Assembly (NCBI GenBank): GCA_002633005.1
Contig: NMRA01000128.1
Location: 26,051-90,050, forward strand
Length of the DNA stretch: 64,000 bases
From: Phoronis australis
Taxonomy: Eukaryota > Phoronida > Phoronidae
Direction of reading: 5' to 3'
This document shows, piece after piece, positions 27,201 to 42,200 of this stretch. The notes beneath the pieces are model-generated. The model saw only the letters and a list, made by a program, of their open reading frames with translations. It did no database searches and had not been told where the DNA came from. Both the position numbers and the translations under genes were made by a program. The first letter of the stretch is position 1. The number at the start of each line of letters is the position of its first letter.

Positions 27201-30200
27201 GAAAGAAAACCAAAGAAATAAAATCATCAGTTTCATTTCTTAGTTATTTTATTGTAATTTCCATTGACTAAAATACCACCAGATTTGCCTTGTTTTCCAA
27301 TATAATGCGTGCTTTAATCTGTTCTAAAATGTTCATGAACACCACAAATTTGAAATGTACCTCCAAAAACTTTAGAAGGTTGGTCTGCTGGATGTCAGTT
27401 TTTTTAAGTGAAGGACAAACACTTAACTTTTATCATTAATACTAAAATAAAGGTGGCTTCAACGAAACTACTATGAGTAACATACCAATGCAAATGGATT
27501 TTCAAATATAATCATCTGCTGCGTGAAGATATGTGTCAGTAATCAAAAAGGGCAGACAATACTCATTGTAAAAGAACGCAGAGTAATCAGACCTCTCACT
27601 ACTAATCACCGTGCAATGACAATTTGACATACAGTAAAATCTCACCAATTTAGTACACAATATGGCCAACAGGTGGAATTTTATTTTCTCACTTTTTCGT
27701 AAATGATATTCCGTACCAGAACGATGCTTTGTCACATCTTAGTGCTGTACAATCAGAAAATGTTTTGAAAAATTGTGAGCATTCACAATAATATTAGAAG
27801 CCCTTAACATGATAACAAGAGCACACAGGAGCATTAACATGCACTCACAGTACATCGCAAATGATATGTTTCTAGGAATCACTAGGAGGTGCTGCAGTGG
27901 TCCAATCTGACCAAAAAGCAGTGGTGCCAGCGCATTGTCATCACGTACCTCTGAGCCTAGTTTTACTAAAATTCGTCACTCAGTTCTTTAAATACACCTA
28001 GAAATGCTTTTCCCTTAAATTTGTCAAGAACAAAATGGCCACTAGGAGGTGTTGCAGTAGTCAAATCTGGCTGAAAATTTAATGGTGCCGGCATATTATT
28101 TCACATACCCGTTTCACGTGTCATTGAAATCAGTCAATCCATTCTCTAAATATCATCTGGAAATGCCCTTCCCCAAAAAATACTGGAAAAGCCACGGCCC
28201 TAGACCCCAGGGGGCGGGGATGGAAAAGTGATACGAACCATTCTAGTGATGCCTACACCCTTGTACCAAATTTCATCAAAATTCGACCAGGGGCTTTTAG
28301 GATATTGAGTGGACTCCTGGATAACATAACAAAGTGACAACATTATACGACTGCACATATATATATGTGGGTGCATAAAAATGCTACACTGTAAATTATT
28401 TTTGTCTGAAATTAGTGAAATTTTTGTGAACTGAAACAGGTTGTTAAATGTTCTTAAGTCCAGTCATGTCAAACTGATTGACACCACATGTAATCTGATT
28501 CAATAACTACAACAAGCAGACGTGACTTACTTTCAGCTATCTCGAAAGAGTGGAAATGTACTGGGGTGACATAATTGACCAGTTCCGACATGACGCTAGC
28601 AGCAGCAGCCTCAGATCCTGCAGTACCCTGTTAAAACAAATTAACGTTCACCTTTACGGCTGTACAGATGTACTCGCAGTTGTTAGTCAACAAAGACATG
28701 GATTTTCCAAACACAGATCCAGTCTACTTTAGTATTGATGTAATGTTACATAGAGCTCCCTGTCTGTCCGCTCTCAGATACCTCTCACCATGATCCTGGA
28801 TATGTACCGTTTTTACGATTGGAGATAACGCTCTTTCTTTTCAAGGATACAAGTGGCTAGTGATTTAGATATACAATTACTTAACGGCCATATCCTGAAT
28901 TCAACTCTTCTCTTCTGCAGAGGTAAAAAAATGCAGTGTAGGATAGACTTAGTTGTCGAAAGGGTAGGGTGTAACACATTTGTGAGCTGTGTCCAAAAAG
29001 AATAGATTGCTTTACAGTGGCTTAATTAGTAGTGCTACTCACTATACTACGCAAAAATATAATTCTATTGGCATTAGAATGACAAATTAATTAGTGACAA
29101 GCACGCATACAATTCATTGGAAATTCTAGCATCATTTCTCACCTTTTCTTTTTTCATTTTTTGCCGCAACTTAACCTGCTCTTCAGTCAATTCCCCAACT
29201 TCATCCTCGCTATCTGACTCTGAGTCGACCAAATCGTCCTCCTCTTCGATCATGGAGTCCGACTTCTCCACAGGTGTGCTCAGTGACTCACTTAATATCC
29301 TCTCTTCACTAGCGTCTGTTTTTTTAACCTGTGTCGGTGTGGCAGACGATGATTTCTCCAGTTCAGATTTACGGTGATTTTTTTGACTGGCAAGGTTGTG
29401 AACTTTCTTGTTTTTTATTAGGATTTTCCTCTTCAGCATTTCTGGGCTGGGAAGAGGCACTCCTTTCTCAAGCTTTGGAAGAATAACATGTGAAATCATT
29501 AATTTCCTATACAATGATGCAATTGTCTTGACCATTTTATGATTTCTAAAAATGTGAACATATTTTTTGAGAAATCACAAAATGCTCAGTGTGCCTGTGG
29601 CAACAGATTATTAATTTGAAGCTGCGTTTCGTCCTGTTAACTAGCTAAACGTGAAAATCAAATCATGCCTTTTACTCACATAAAATCAGTCTGAAGATAC
29701 CGCGACAGGATTTCATTTTTGTAACCAGCAAAAACAGCGAAACCATCAGCAATTTAAGAAATGCTTCAGAACTTATTGTCAATAATGGATATAGAATCCA
29801 TTCATGGTTTGGACTATTGAGACTGATTTTTAGCCAGCCAATCAGGGCACAGTGCATCATTAAAGGCAAAGGCAACCTTTTTCATGTCATTTTTAGCAAA
29901 AATAAAGTTTGTTAATTATTCCAGGCACATTTTTCATTTAATTACAGCTTTTTGTAATTTAAACAATTACTCGTCCTCTACTCCGGAAGTGACGTTTTGG
30001 GAGGCAAGAATTTCTCGCCAATTTCTTTCCATATAGTCCAACTGTGAGAGCTGCAGAGTCAGTCATTGTTCTACTTTGGTTGTGATAAGTTCGGTCGTAG
30101 TTTGCTTTTGTTTACAAGTCAGTCAATACGCCACACTGTTGCTGCGTACTGGGATGTACTCATTATCGTCTCACGGACAAAGGAACTACTGTCCCACTTG

Positions 30201-33200
30201 CCCAAGTAACCACGACACACTCCCTCTGGATGGTGACCTGAGCCCACAAACTGCTTACATCCTGCCGTGTGACTCCCTTGCCACACACCTGGCACTTTCT
30301 AAATAGCTCCAATACTTGAGACAAGTCCACAATAAACTTATTAAAGTTTGGCTCACTGATCTGTTCATTGGACGACGAAATGTCCTCTTCACTTGGTGTC
30401 AAGCTGGGCCTGTATTCACTCCCACAACTCAACATTGCAGCAGGGCTACGTATAGGCTCTGGGCGATAACGAGTACATCCGCGCTACGCAGCAACAGTGT
30501 GGCATGTTGAAGTTATCACAACCGAGGTAGAGCAATGACCGACTCAACAGCTCTCACAGTGAGACTATGTGAAAAGAAATTGGCGCAAAATTTTTGCCTC
30601 CCAAAACGTCACTGCCGGAGTAGAGTACAAATAATTAATTAAATTAAGAAAAGCTGTAATTAAGTGAAACATATGTCTGGGATAATTAACGAACCTTATT
30701 TTTGCTAAAAATGACATGAAAAAAGGTTGCCTTCACCTTTAAGTGACTTGTTGATAATGTCGCTCATAACCTTAAAACTGCATTTTGCTAATTAGTTGGC
30801 TAAAAATTAAATGAGTTCGTTTACTCTCATAAAATCAATCTTGTAGTATTCTACACCACGATAGGTTTCTAGTTCTGTTACCAACTCAAGTAAAGAGACA
30901 ATTCATGCATCGGTCATTTTCGCAACATTGAAAAGCATCTTACGAAAGCAAAAGGTCAAACAAGGAATGCAGCTTTAATGGAACCTATTCTTATCAAAAA
31001 GTATCAAATGCCAATTTTTGCCAAAGCAAAACTGTTACAATGTTTGAATTTCGTCATCCTCCAACAAGTTTTTTTTCAAAAATGATTTGTCCTGAGGCAG
31101 CATTTCAGTCTATAACTTGAGAATGGTGAACAATGTTTTATTCAAACATGATGAACATCAATGAATAATACCTTTGGAAGACTATTAATATTAAGATAAA
31201 TATTATAAAAATGACATTTATTCCTTATTCTGCAGAGTGTCTATAACTAACTACATTACACACTGTGGTTCAACTGCCTTCCTAAGTGAACAGGTGACGT
31301 TTTACCTGTACTCACCTGAAGATGTATAATGGCAAATAAAGGGAAACATATTTTACAACGAGTTTCTTTGTACATGGGATTTTATTTTTAAATTCTTAAC
31401 CAACTGCATGAAAATGAAATTACAAACCAGATGAGTCTGAAGAGGTTCTGTAAGCAACTTATCACCAAAGATGTCTTTGCAGTACTGAGCCATCTTGGCC
31501 TGCTGTTTGGGACTGTAGAATATAAATAATGTACATTTTTACGAATGAAAAGATCATTTTGCTAAAAATGTTTTAAGGAAAAAAAGCATCCAACAAACAT
31601 AAAACAAGAGAGTTTAGAACTTACTTTTCACATACGTTATGTGTTTATGTTTAATTCCGCTCAGGGTGTGAGCTCGTCTCTTCACACGAGGTGCTTTTAC
31701 TAAGAACGCCACACTACGAGTACACAGTGTCTCATATAATGTTTTTTACATTTCAGCTTCCCGTTTGATTTCGAGCAATGATAAGCACGGAGTGGAATGT
31801 GCCTGAGCATTCGCTTGTATCAACTTCTGAATTTTTATCATTTAATTAACAAACCAGGCACTAGCATTTTAATTGTCCTATCCTTATGAAGTGAGTTCAA
31901 TGCCTGAGCGAAATGTGATTTTATTTACCCTGACATGCTAACGTTTTATGGTTTTGTATTTGAACCAAAAGGATGTTTTCAATGACTGGACATTCTGCTG
32001 CCAAATGACAACTACTTATAGCACATTTTTTGATCTGTAAGAATAAGACATAAGGCACTCGTGTTCGCTTACGAATGTCAGCAGCGCTATCTGATGAGCC
32101 TGGCTGAAAGGAAAGTAATGACCTCTGACCCACCTGCAATGATTCTCAAAGGACAGTATGACAGGATAATCAGATCTCTTGAAAGCACTCTCAGCTATAG
32201 CTTCTATCACTTCCTGTAAAACACAGCACCGTTATTAATATCAACTATGTTAAGAGTAAAATTTCCAAAAATTAAACAAAATTAAATTTAATCACCCACT
32301 CAGATTTTTACATGCCATATTTACATTCTATTTAATCATCTTGTATTTATTTATTCACCAGACTCAAAACATTAGCGTAACAAACAACCGAATCGTTTGC
32401 AACAAAATTCAAAATACATATAAAGAGATTTATCCAAAGGGAAAGCATGTTTCGAGCTGAACTGGACCACGACCACAACTCTCTAACTTGCCACTTTCTA
32501 ACCAGACTATTACTGAACAAAAGTATGGAGTTTGTGACATGACATTCAGGCCCAAAATAAAAATGATCCAAGAACCAATCACTTAAATTTTGAGGCTTGG
32601 CAGGTGTGGGATCTTTGAATGTTTTTTTATGTGTTGTCTAAAATACAATTCATTAACCACATTACTCGACCACACCTTTACACGCCATGACAGAAAATAA
32701 TTTTCATTTCCCCAAACAGGACATCCAAGGCACTGAAAAGTGAAAACCAAAGTCCAAATGTCTTTGACTTTTGGCATGGCTGGCTAACCATTCCCAAATG
32801 ACAGGTGACATCTCAATTCTTTTGAATTGCAGAAACCAATTGCTATCACGAAAGGGATAATTTTGAGACCAGTAAGAGTTAATGAGCTTATATAATGATT
32901 TTTGCTTCAATCTAAGTAAGATTAAAAGTACCCTTTAAGTTTACACTGAATTTAATTTGCTCACTTTAAACGGAATCTCGGTGCACATAGTGAATCCATG
33001 CGTAATCATAGGTTCCTCATCTCCCTTGCCATCCCAACAATCCAGCTCAATACACCTACAGCCACTCAGCAGTACTTGACGGTACACTTCTACTGATGAT
33101 CGACCGGTTATCTGATGACCTGAAACAAACAGTTGAGGGCAAAAGGTTTGACAGTGTAATTCTATTGTGCATCATCTACCATAAGGAAAGGGGCATCTTG

Positions 33201-36200
33201 AATTTTTTAGTTTAGTAACTCTGGACACCACATCCACAGCTAGACTGGAATTTTCCTGGGGTAAAGCAGATAAGACGGGGGTATTTGGACCCCAAGGGAT
33301 AACAAGAGCCCCAAAACTGAACTTGTATATAAGAGAAAATATGACAATTTTGATTACTGCTATGGATAAAATATATTTCAAATGAACAAAAACACAATTT
33401 ATTCTCAAATACAAAAAATGAAAAAAAAACTAAGTTAGGATAGATCTGGGGTAACTAAATGAGCTGACTTCAAATTAAAGCTAAAATAAAACTGCTTGTA
33501 ACAAATTGCCACTATTAGGAACCACAGTGTTAGTCGAATCCCTCTATCTGTTGTCAAGTTAACAGGAATACAATTGAAAAGTTTCAAAAACATCTTGCAA
33601 TGGGTTTAGGAGATACAGTCGTAGATTCAAAAAAATGTCGCTAAGGGGCACCGTAGTACTTGGACCTGTCTGAAAATCCACATCAGTCATGCTCTTGTCA
33701 GTAGGAACACATCTGACAATTTTCATAATGATCCTAGCTGTGTTGTCGGCAGATACAGAAGCAGATTAAAAAATAATTAAAATCGCCACTAGTTGGTCAA
33801 ATCCACCACAAAATGGTGCTGTTATTTTTATAACAGAAATTTGTTTGCCAAATTTCATGAAAAAGCACCAAGAAACTTTAAAATTACAGAGGGAAATATA
33901 AAAAAATAAAATTGCCATCAGGAAGAGCTGTAGTTGGACTGGTATGAAACTCATCATCTGCTAAATTTCACAAAGGAGATAAGCTGTAGACACAAAAACA
34001 ATTACTTAAGGGGGCGCCATAGAATTTGAACATGTCTGAAAATCAACATCACCCTACGTCTTCTCATCAGGAACACATCTCCCGATTTTGATATATCAGT
34101 ATCAATATCATTTATTGTAAATGCTAGGGATTTCCTACATACATAAATACATAAATTAAAAATATGTACATTTGGAATATTTACCCGTCAGAGACTTTCA
34201 AGCGATTTGGTGGATGAAGAGATTGACATCAAAAACTTTAATACTCAAAAAATTTTAAAATGGCTACCAGGTGGTGCAGAATACGTCATATCCATCCGAA
34301 AATGCAAAGGCAGCGGCGTCGCCTCCTTAACAGAAACCTATTACCAAAAATTCATGATAATAAAAATGGCCACTGTACTTCGAATCTATCCGAAAACAGG
34401 AACCTGTCATCATCTCTAATGGAAACCTATTTATTAAATTTCATAAAAATCCATCAAGGTGCTTCAAATATACAGAAAACAATGGAAAAAATTGCCACTA
34501 TGGTGACACAGCGGCAACTGGATCCGTTCAAATGTCGTCGTTTGTTGCTAACTTATTATATTACACATGCTAAATTTAACAGTAAGATCCTGCAGAGGAT
34601 TTAAGAGATACAGCCATAGATGCAAAAAGCATCACTACGAGGCACCACAATAGTCACAGTTGTCCAAAAATCATCACCATCCGTCCTCTTCAGACTAGAA
34701 ACATACACGCTAATTTTCATAATCATACTTGTAGTGATTCGGCTGACAAAGGCGTGAATTCCAAAAACTGACTACAAAACAGTGAAAATGGCCACTAGAT
34801 GGCGGAAAAACATCGAATCCATCCGGGAATATGTCATCGCTGCTCATCAGAAGAGGATTTCAGTATATTAAGCTTAAACCCAGATAATTGGAAACACAAG
34901 GTACACGAAGATATCGAGATTCAAGTCCACAGACCAAGTTTGAACAGGGATCCTGGACATGACCTCCTTGTGGGATTCCCTCTCCCTGACATTAGGGAAT
35001 CCCCATTATTGTTTCTACTGGTTTTATGCTACAACGAAAGAGTTCACACCCAGTGGTAAATCAAGTCCGTGTGACATGAACGAAATGGCTGGGCACCTAC
35101 ATCAAGGTAAAAATGAAAACAAGACAGTTTAGAAAACTGACATCATCTTTGAGATTTCAATCTGAGCACTGATATCAAACTAAATTTGGACACGTTATGA
35201 ATACCGTTGTTTTGCTGCAATTGTACCTTCCTTTTTGTTAAAATTTTCCGAAAAGAAATGGTTATGTATCACAAATGGCAGATTGGTATTAAGAGAGAAA
35301 ATACATTTAAGTTTTCTTCTTTTAGAAAATATTATTATGCTTTTATATAGTTACTTCCTATAGTTTCTACAAATTCATTTAAAAGAATGATAAGGTCCTG
35401 CATAACTACATTGAATCAAAATCTGATAACAGTCAGATATAATGACAAGCCTGCATTTTGAGAACCAGTTTTCTCTACTGAATAATGGGCATCACACTCA
35501 TTCTAAAAATGTCCGACTATGGCTCAAATTCTTACCCAAGCACCCACACCATATAGGGTAATTTTTAGAACGAGTATGACAAGTAGTATAAAAGAATTAC
35601 CTGTGAGGTAGGTAGCTAATTACCTGTGAGGTAGGTATTGTGAGAAGAATTGATAAAGTAATGTGACATGGGTTGACTCATATCCTCGTTAAGGTCGTAC
35701 TTGTCAGCAGGGATGGGCAGGTTGTCATCACTTAGAAGGTACAGCAAGAAGCCCTGCTGAGATAGCAAGCCTGAAATGAACAACGGCGATGGTAAGAACA
35801 TTGAACACAGGACGATGTAAAGAACTGTTACACACGGTAAGATCTTAACAATTTGTGACACAATAGGTCAGATAAGTGAGCTTTTCTTTCGTAATTTACA
35901 TGAAACTTGTACCAAATTAATGCTTTCATTTCATTATTTTCAAGTTTTGAATATGGCTACCATGACTTACATAGAGAAAACTTATGGGCATTGTGTTAGA
36001 TGCTCTTGAAAATGAAAAAGTTTAAATGGATGGAATAATTTTCAACCCAAACTGGTGAGACTTTACTATATGTACCCCTCACCAAGTCACTTCCCTTGTG
36101 TTACCATGTAATACAAGAATATTCTGAATGCAAACATGTGTTGCATGGATTGAGGCACTCAAGAGCACTTATTTATATGATGTAGTGAATATAAATTCAC

Positions 36201-39200
36201 CATTTTCCCTAGACTAACTGATGGCTCATGATGATATGCTTCATTGACAGGCACAGAAAAAGTGGATTAAATTTAACACGAGAAATGATGTACTTAGAAG
36301 TCTGATGACTTTCATTGTGAAAAACAACTGTCACTAGAAAGGACATAACATATATTGAGAAACTACATACATGGCACTAGAAACTTGGAAATTAAAGATA
36401 CGAGTTATGGACAAGAGAGTTCGATCACCACATACTGGGAAATTACAGACCTGATATGCGGCCAAGAGAGGGCACTACAGGGACATGATTTATGATTAAC
36501 AGAGTTCATCACACTGGGAAATTACAGAAGTGACATACGGCCACTATCTGGAAATTACAGATGTGATAGTAAAGGACTGAGACAATTGACATCCACTTTC
36601 TTCTGAAGGTTCTGCACATCTTCTGTCATTTACAAGTCAATGAAAAATGCAAACTCTCAGAGGTATTTTGCAATTATTGCAAATAATAGTTTGTCCTGAA
36701 GTCCTCTCTTACACCAAAGTAAAACAGCGTAGACTATGAAATTGATGATCGCTCTACTGATAGTACACAATTCATTTTAAAGTGGCACACATGCTATCTC
36801 AGTACTAAGTTCTTTTGTGCCAGTTATGTAGTGTCACCCATAATATTACACTCAGTTCCTTGTTTCCATATTTAATTAAATCCTATTATAGTGGTTTGCC
36901 ATCATATCAACTCGCTGACCTTCAGCAGATCAATGACATTAGGCAGACCAATTCATAAACACTCAATCCTGCAGGTGCATATTACATTGAAAACACTCAC
37001 CCAATCTAAATGCAATGCTTGTTACCTGACGATAAACAGTTTGCCAGAAGTAATGAAAATGCCTGGGCACCTAACCTGAATATACCTCAGCTGCATAAAG
37101 CAACAGTTCTATAATTTTCAAATAAACTCCCGAATACATATTCGAGCAAAGACCGGGGGGACTTTATTTACTTGTATCTTATCCGGAACACTGTTTCGCT
37201 AAGGTCTTTTTGAGTGACAGGTAACTCATATAAGTATGTCACACACGCTGGCCCAGAAACAAAATAGGGTTACATACTGCAGCCATGTTATCTGTGTTTG
37301 GTTTGCGAACAGTTTAACATTAAGATGTTGAGCACCAATGGATATTGCAAGTAATCAGTCAAGGCATGTTACATGCCATATTATTTCCTATCACAGAGTT
37401 TGATAACTCAATTGTGTTCAGTCAGTAACATCCTGTTTATGTTCTTGAAGACATATCATGTGAATTTCATGTCAGCAATTCAATCACACATCTGCGCGGC
37501 TGTTCAAATTGCCTAAAACCGCAAATCGAAATGATGACACCCATAAATTCTAAGATTTCAGACACAGTCCATTTTGCAGCCTTTCTCACATTTCTTGATT
37601 TTCGGATGGTCGATATTGCCTATTTCTAAAATTTAGGACAGGTTCAAAATATTTATTTTTTCACTGTCCGAGAATTTTTACCGTATTGTAAGACATGTAA
37701 TTACAACAGGCAAAATTAAGCCCAAGTATTGCCATTTTGGAAAAGTCTAGTGGTCTGATGAGTCAGAGATTGCCGAGGACAACATTTAAATACACTTTAG
37801 TTATTTCGTCCCGAGTTTAGACAATCAACTGACAAACGACAGTCGTTTACGTCCCTCCTGACGCTTGCTGATTCGAGCCGGAGCGCATTGCTCGTTTTTG
37901 TCCACAGCTTGGCACTTAATCATTTTTGACGGTAGCAAAAACAAAAACGCTCCATGCCTTCGCAGAATACTGACAGGTTATGCCGGCCATGTGACTGAGC
38001 CCTAGGGCACAGCCAAACATGTCCGCACAGTACAATAGTTCACTACAGTGCACAGTAATAACGAAACAGAGCAGCAAAATGCATGGCTGTACGTCAAAAT
38101 TGTATTCTGTAACATTAAAATGGTAAACACATTATTTACACAAATAAATTTAATTTTGTTATAAATCAAGAAAAAAAGCATTCACAACATAACGATGCGC
38201 AAGGGAATTCCCAGTAAAACGTTGTTGAAGTTTGCTTTTCACACACATATTTCATTTAATTCTGGGTCAAAATTTTCCATTCAAAAAAGGATAAATCTTT
38301 ATTTTTTATGAAAAATTTGATTTCGGTGGTATACAAATTGAAATTTGTATGAAACCAAGGTACGCAATGGCAGCCAACGCGATAATTAGATAAGGATCTT
38401 TGCCTTAGGCCAAACGTGTATTTTGGTCAGGGACTTCCTAATTTATGCGCATAAGACCATCGACTTGAAACACTGGAAGCTGTGCGGACGCTTTTCACAG
38501 GCCCAGCCCCAAATGCAGCATGCAATTGAAATTTAATCCATGAACATATTTGTCTGAAATCTCACAAGAAGAACTGCGTGTCTTGTTATGCAACATTTGA
38601 CTAATAGCACAAATTCATATTCAAATTCAGATGGATCGTCACAAATCATACCTCAGAACCACTCATATTTCTGCTTACCTTTCCCAGCCACGGAGTTCTT
38701 CTCAAATATGTTGATAATTTCTTGAGCCTTTTCCTCACTCACATAAGGATACAAAATCTCGTTTAATCGAGGGTCCCGCTGAGTTTTATTGAGGAAGTCT
38801 TGAAATTGTTTCACAGTCAGGTATGGTTTATTCTTTGCACCTCTGGAAAAATTCACATTAAAGGCAAAGTATGTATTGAAGACTCTTAAAGTGTTATCTT
38901 ATTGTCAACATTTCTTTATTAACATTGAACACAAAAACATTATGACCCACAACCAGCATGATTTGCAAAAACAATGAATTAAAAATTAAAAATCAAACAA
39001 GAAAATTGTGAATTTGTCAAACAAATCTTGAACACAATAACCTTGTTGACTCTACAAAACTAACATTATTTCATTGTCATTAACCTCTGTGTTGTCAAAG
39101 TCATGTTGGCTTACTTTTACACAAGAAATAAACAATTGTAGAAACATATCAAAAGATATCAAAGCATCCATCAATAAACAACTATTGATAGTTGTCCCAT

Positions 39201-42200
39201 GAGCAGGGACTGAACGAAATTCTTCAGTTATTTGCAGAAATATGATTTCCAATAATTGACATTTCTTATTCCTTAAAAAGATGCTAAACCCAGGTTTGAC
39301 CTATTAACAGATATTAAAAACGACTTTTCAATCCAGTTCTGTAAAACAAAGTAATGCTTTGTAACCCTCAAAAGTTTGGAGGAGATTTTGAAAACTCCTT
39401 TCAAAGTCTGCTTAACGGGCAACCGTGACCTATGCGTGTAGCGAATTATACGGCAACGCCGGATGGGGAAAGACCACCTAGCAAGAACTCTAATATTCAA
39501 TGTGTGGCATAGGGAGCATGAATTTTTAGCCCATTTCTGCTTTTATCTTTCATCATTGATGCCAATGATGCATTAGCAGATGACTCAATGAAAATTGTTT
39601 GAAATCGTCAAACCAGGGTTTAGTATCCTTTTCAAATCTGTCAGTCTTGCAATAAATAATCAAAAATTCACCAAATGCTTGTTATTTTATAGGCACAGAG
39701 AACAAACCTTGTTGGAATGAAGCAGAATTTCAATAACGAACATATTTATTGAGAAATGACAAAATATAAATTAATTTTCTGCCATACTGTGTGCTCAAAA
39801 CCACGGCAACACACATGAAAGACAAAACAGTGGATATTTTCAAACTTCATAGAAGTACAGTGTGAAGCCTGGGGCTATTCATAAATTTGGCAAGTATTAG
39901 ATGTCTTATCGATCAAAACATTTCACTTTTAAAAAGGCATTATTTGGTACCATGTTGTCAAATTAACACAGATTCAAATCTAAGTGTGATGCTGAGTAGC
40001 CAAGTATTTTAAGGGAAATTCGTTAATAAAAAGTCCCGTTTAGACATCAGCTTTTGGCCCGGCGCAACTGACACGGAGCAAATTGACCCGTGTCAAGTGG
40101 CTGTTTACACACACAACTCACTAACCGTGGCAAGACGGATATTATATGCTGGAGAGACTGGATCGCACATGAGCAGGTTTACAAATGACGAGAGTTACAG
40201 AGACAAAGAACCCATACGTAGGTCATTGCACAAGCGCAGTAGAAATAATACTTTCTGCCTTGCTCTAGTTTCGTGTTTCAACTTATAATGAACACGGCGC
40301 AAGATGTTCGGGTGCAAATTGCTCTACCTCACAAACGGGTGGCAAAATTTGTTACTGCGGTGTCAATTTGCTCCGTGTCAGTCCGTTTACACACTGGAAC
40401 AACTTGTTCTGTGTCAGCTGATCCATGTCAAGTTTGTAAGTGTAAACGGCACTAAAGTCACAGGCTTCAATTTCATATAATTCTACTGGCAATGGCTGGA
40501 AGCCAACATCAGGAATCGGTGATTTTCTATGAATTCACAATAAAACACAAAATTTTTTGTTTTATAACTCTCATCAAAGTTGACAAGTGGAAGAAAGCTG
40601 CCCTAACTAAGGAGTCAAAAGAGTGTTTTTCCACAATAAAACAGATTGTGTCTCCTATTAACAAAGTACCTACATGACCCGGAACACTTCATCAATCTCA
40701 GCCCTTTGTGTGAGATGTCGGTAGAAATTGAAGAAGTCGTCAAACATGAACTTGTTGGGGTTTAGAGTGTCATTCTGAAATAGAACATTTAGTCAACTAA
40801 CTTCCCATCAATCAGTTGGACATTCTTTAAGAAACTATAACATTCAAACTTTCAAATATTTCATTTCATTTCTTAAAGACATATACAGCTACAAAATCCA
40901 ATTGCTCACTGCTACCATCTACCTCCTATCAGCTATGAAATGGAGACATACAGAGTGTATTTACTTATAAAACAAAGTACCAATACGCTCTGTCACCAAG
41001 TTGGGAAATGTTTTCAATGTTGCTTCAAGTATAGTGACATGCGTGATATTAAAATTTTATATGATTTTGATTGCAGAATGAATGTTCGCATCACCGACTC
41101 TGTTAGAATACGGGTAATGGAAAATTACATGTAGGATTCATGGAAGTTTTTGAAGCCACTAGCTTTCATTCTCATCTCAAGACACTTCATTGGCTGGAGT
41201 GGTGGGTACTATGCCTCGCACATGCCTGTTGTGTCATCACTATCGTCATGTGTCATGTATTGTGATCTCTGTTGGATCGTTGGAGGGAATAATCATGCAT
41301 CTGGCCAAAGCACATTATACAAAAATTAAACAGGCACATTTGCATCACATGCAGTAAACCCATCTAAGAGTTGTTCTCTTCTTTTAAGGGTAAAATACAC
41401 ATATTTAATGACAGATACTTTTGTATTAGCTTGCAGGCGTATACAGGATTCTCGAGTTGGGTGCTTCCACTGAACTTCTTTCATGGAGGGAATAAATTCT
41501 GATGGCATGAGAGATGGAGCATGCCAATGGATTTCCACAGCTTCACGTATCTTTCTGCACCAGTATTTATCCTCCCTTACAAGGATGATAGCATTACTCG
41601 ACAATGTTGAGTAATGTCCGAGAACAGTGTTCACCAATCTCTGACTCTGAGCCAGTCGATATTCTCAGCTGTTGCTCAATCCTAGTGCAATGAGGTTCCA
41701 AGCAGTCTCATCCATATATCTTGCATTACAGTCATTCTTGAAGATAACAACTCATTTTCAGTGCAGGAATAAACACGACGCAGCTGCAAAGGTGTTGGCA
41801 CGCTCCACCTCTCAATAAAGACTCGGGCTACGATCTTCCCGCAGTCTATTCCTTCCAACGATCCGACAGACATCACAATACACAGCACAAGACAATAGTA
41901 ATGACGTAACAGATAAGGTGAGGTTCCAATTACCGGCCAGTTCACCCAACAAAGACCCCGAGACAAGATCGAACGCTAGTGGCTTCAAAACTTCCATGAC
42001 TACGACAGGTAAGTTTCCATTACACATGATTTTGATTATCGCCAAGGAAAAGCTTGTTTAAGTTTTAGGACATGCCTATCTTCACAAGCGATGCCTTGAA
42101 TTGCGAGCAATAACAAAACGTTCATCTGAGCTTCTGCTATCCAATTCAACAGTATTGAATTGGCATTCTTTTCACAGTATATAAGTGTTTGTTTGGATAG

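Noticed and set aside
40097-40455. Plus-strand ORFs in block A near 40.1-40.5 kb
   Set aside because: They lie inside a foldback MITE and are not conserved in length in copy B.
41682-42045. Reverse ORFs with hydrophobic segments in a block A intron
   Set aside because: The reading frames are disrupted in copy B and contain no recognisable domain. They are kept only as intron sequence.
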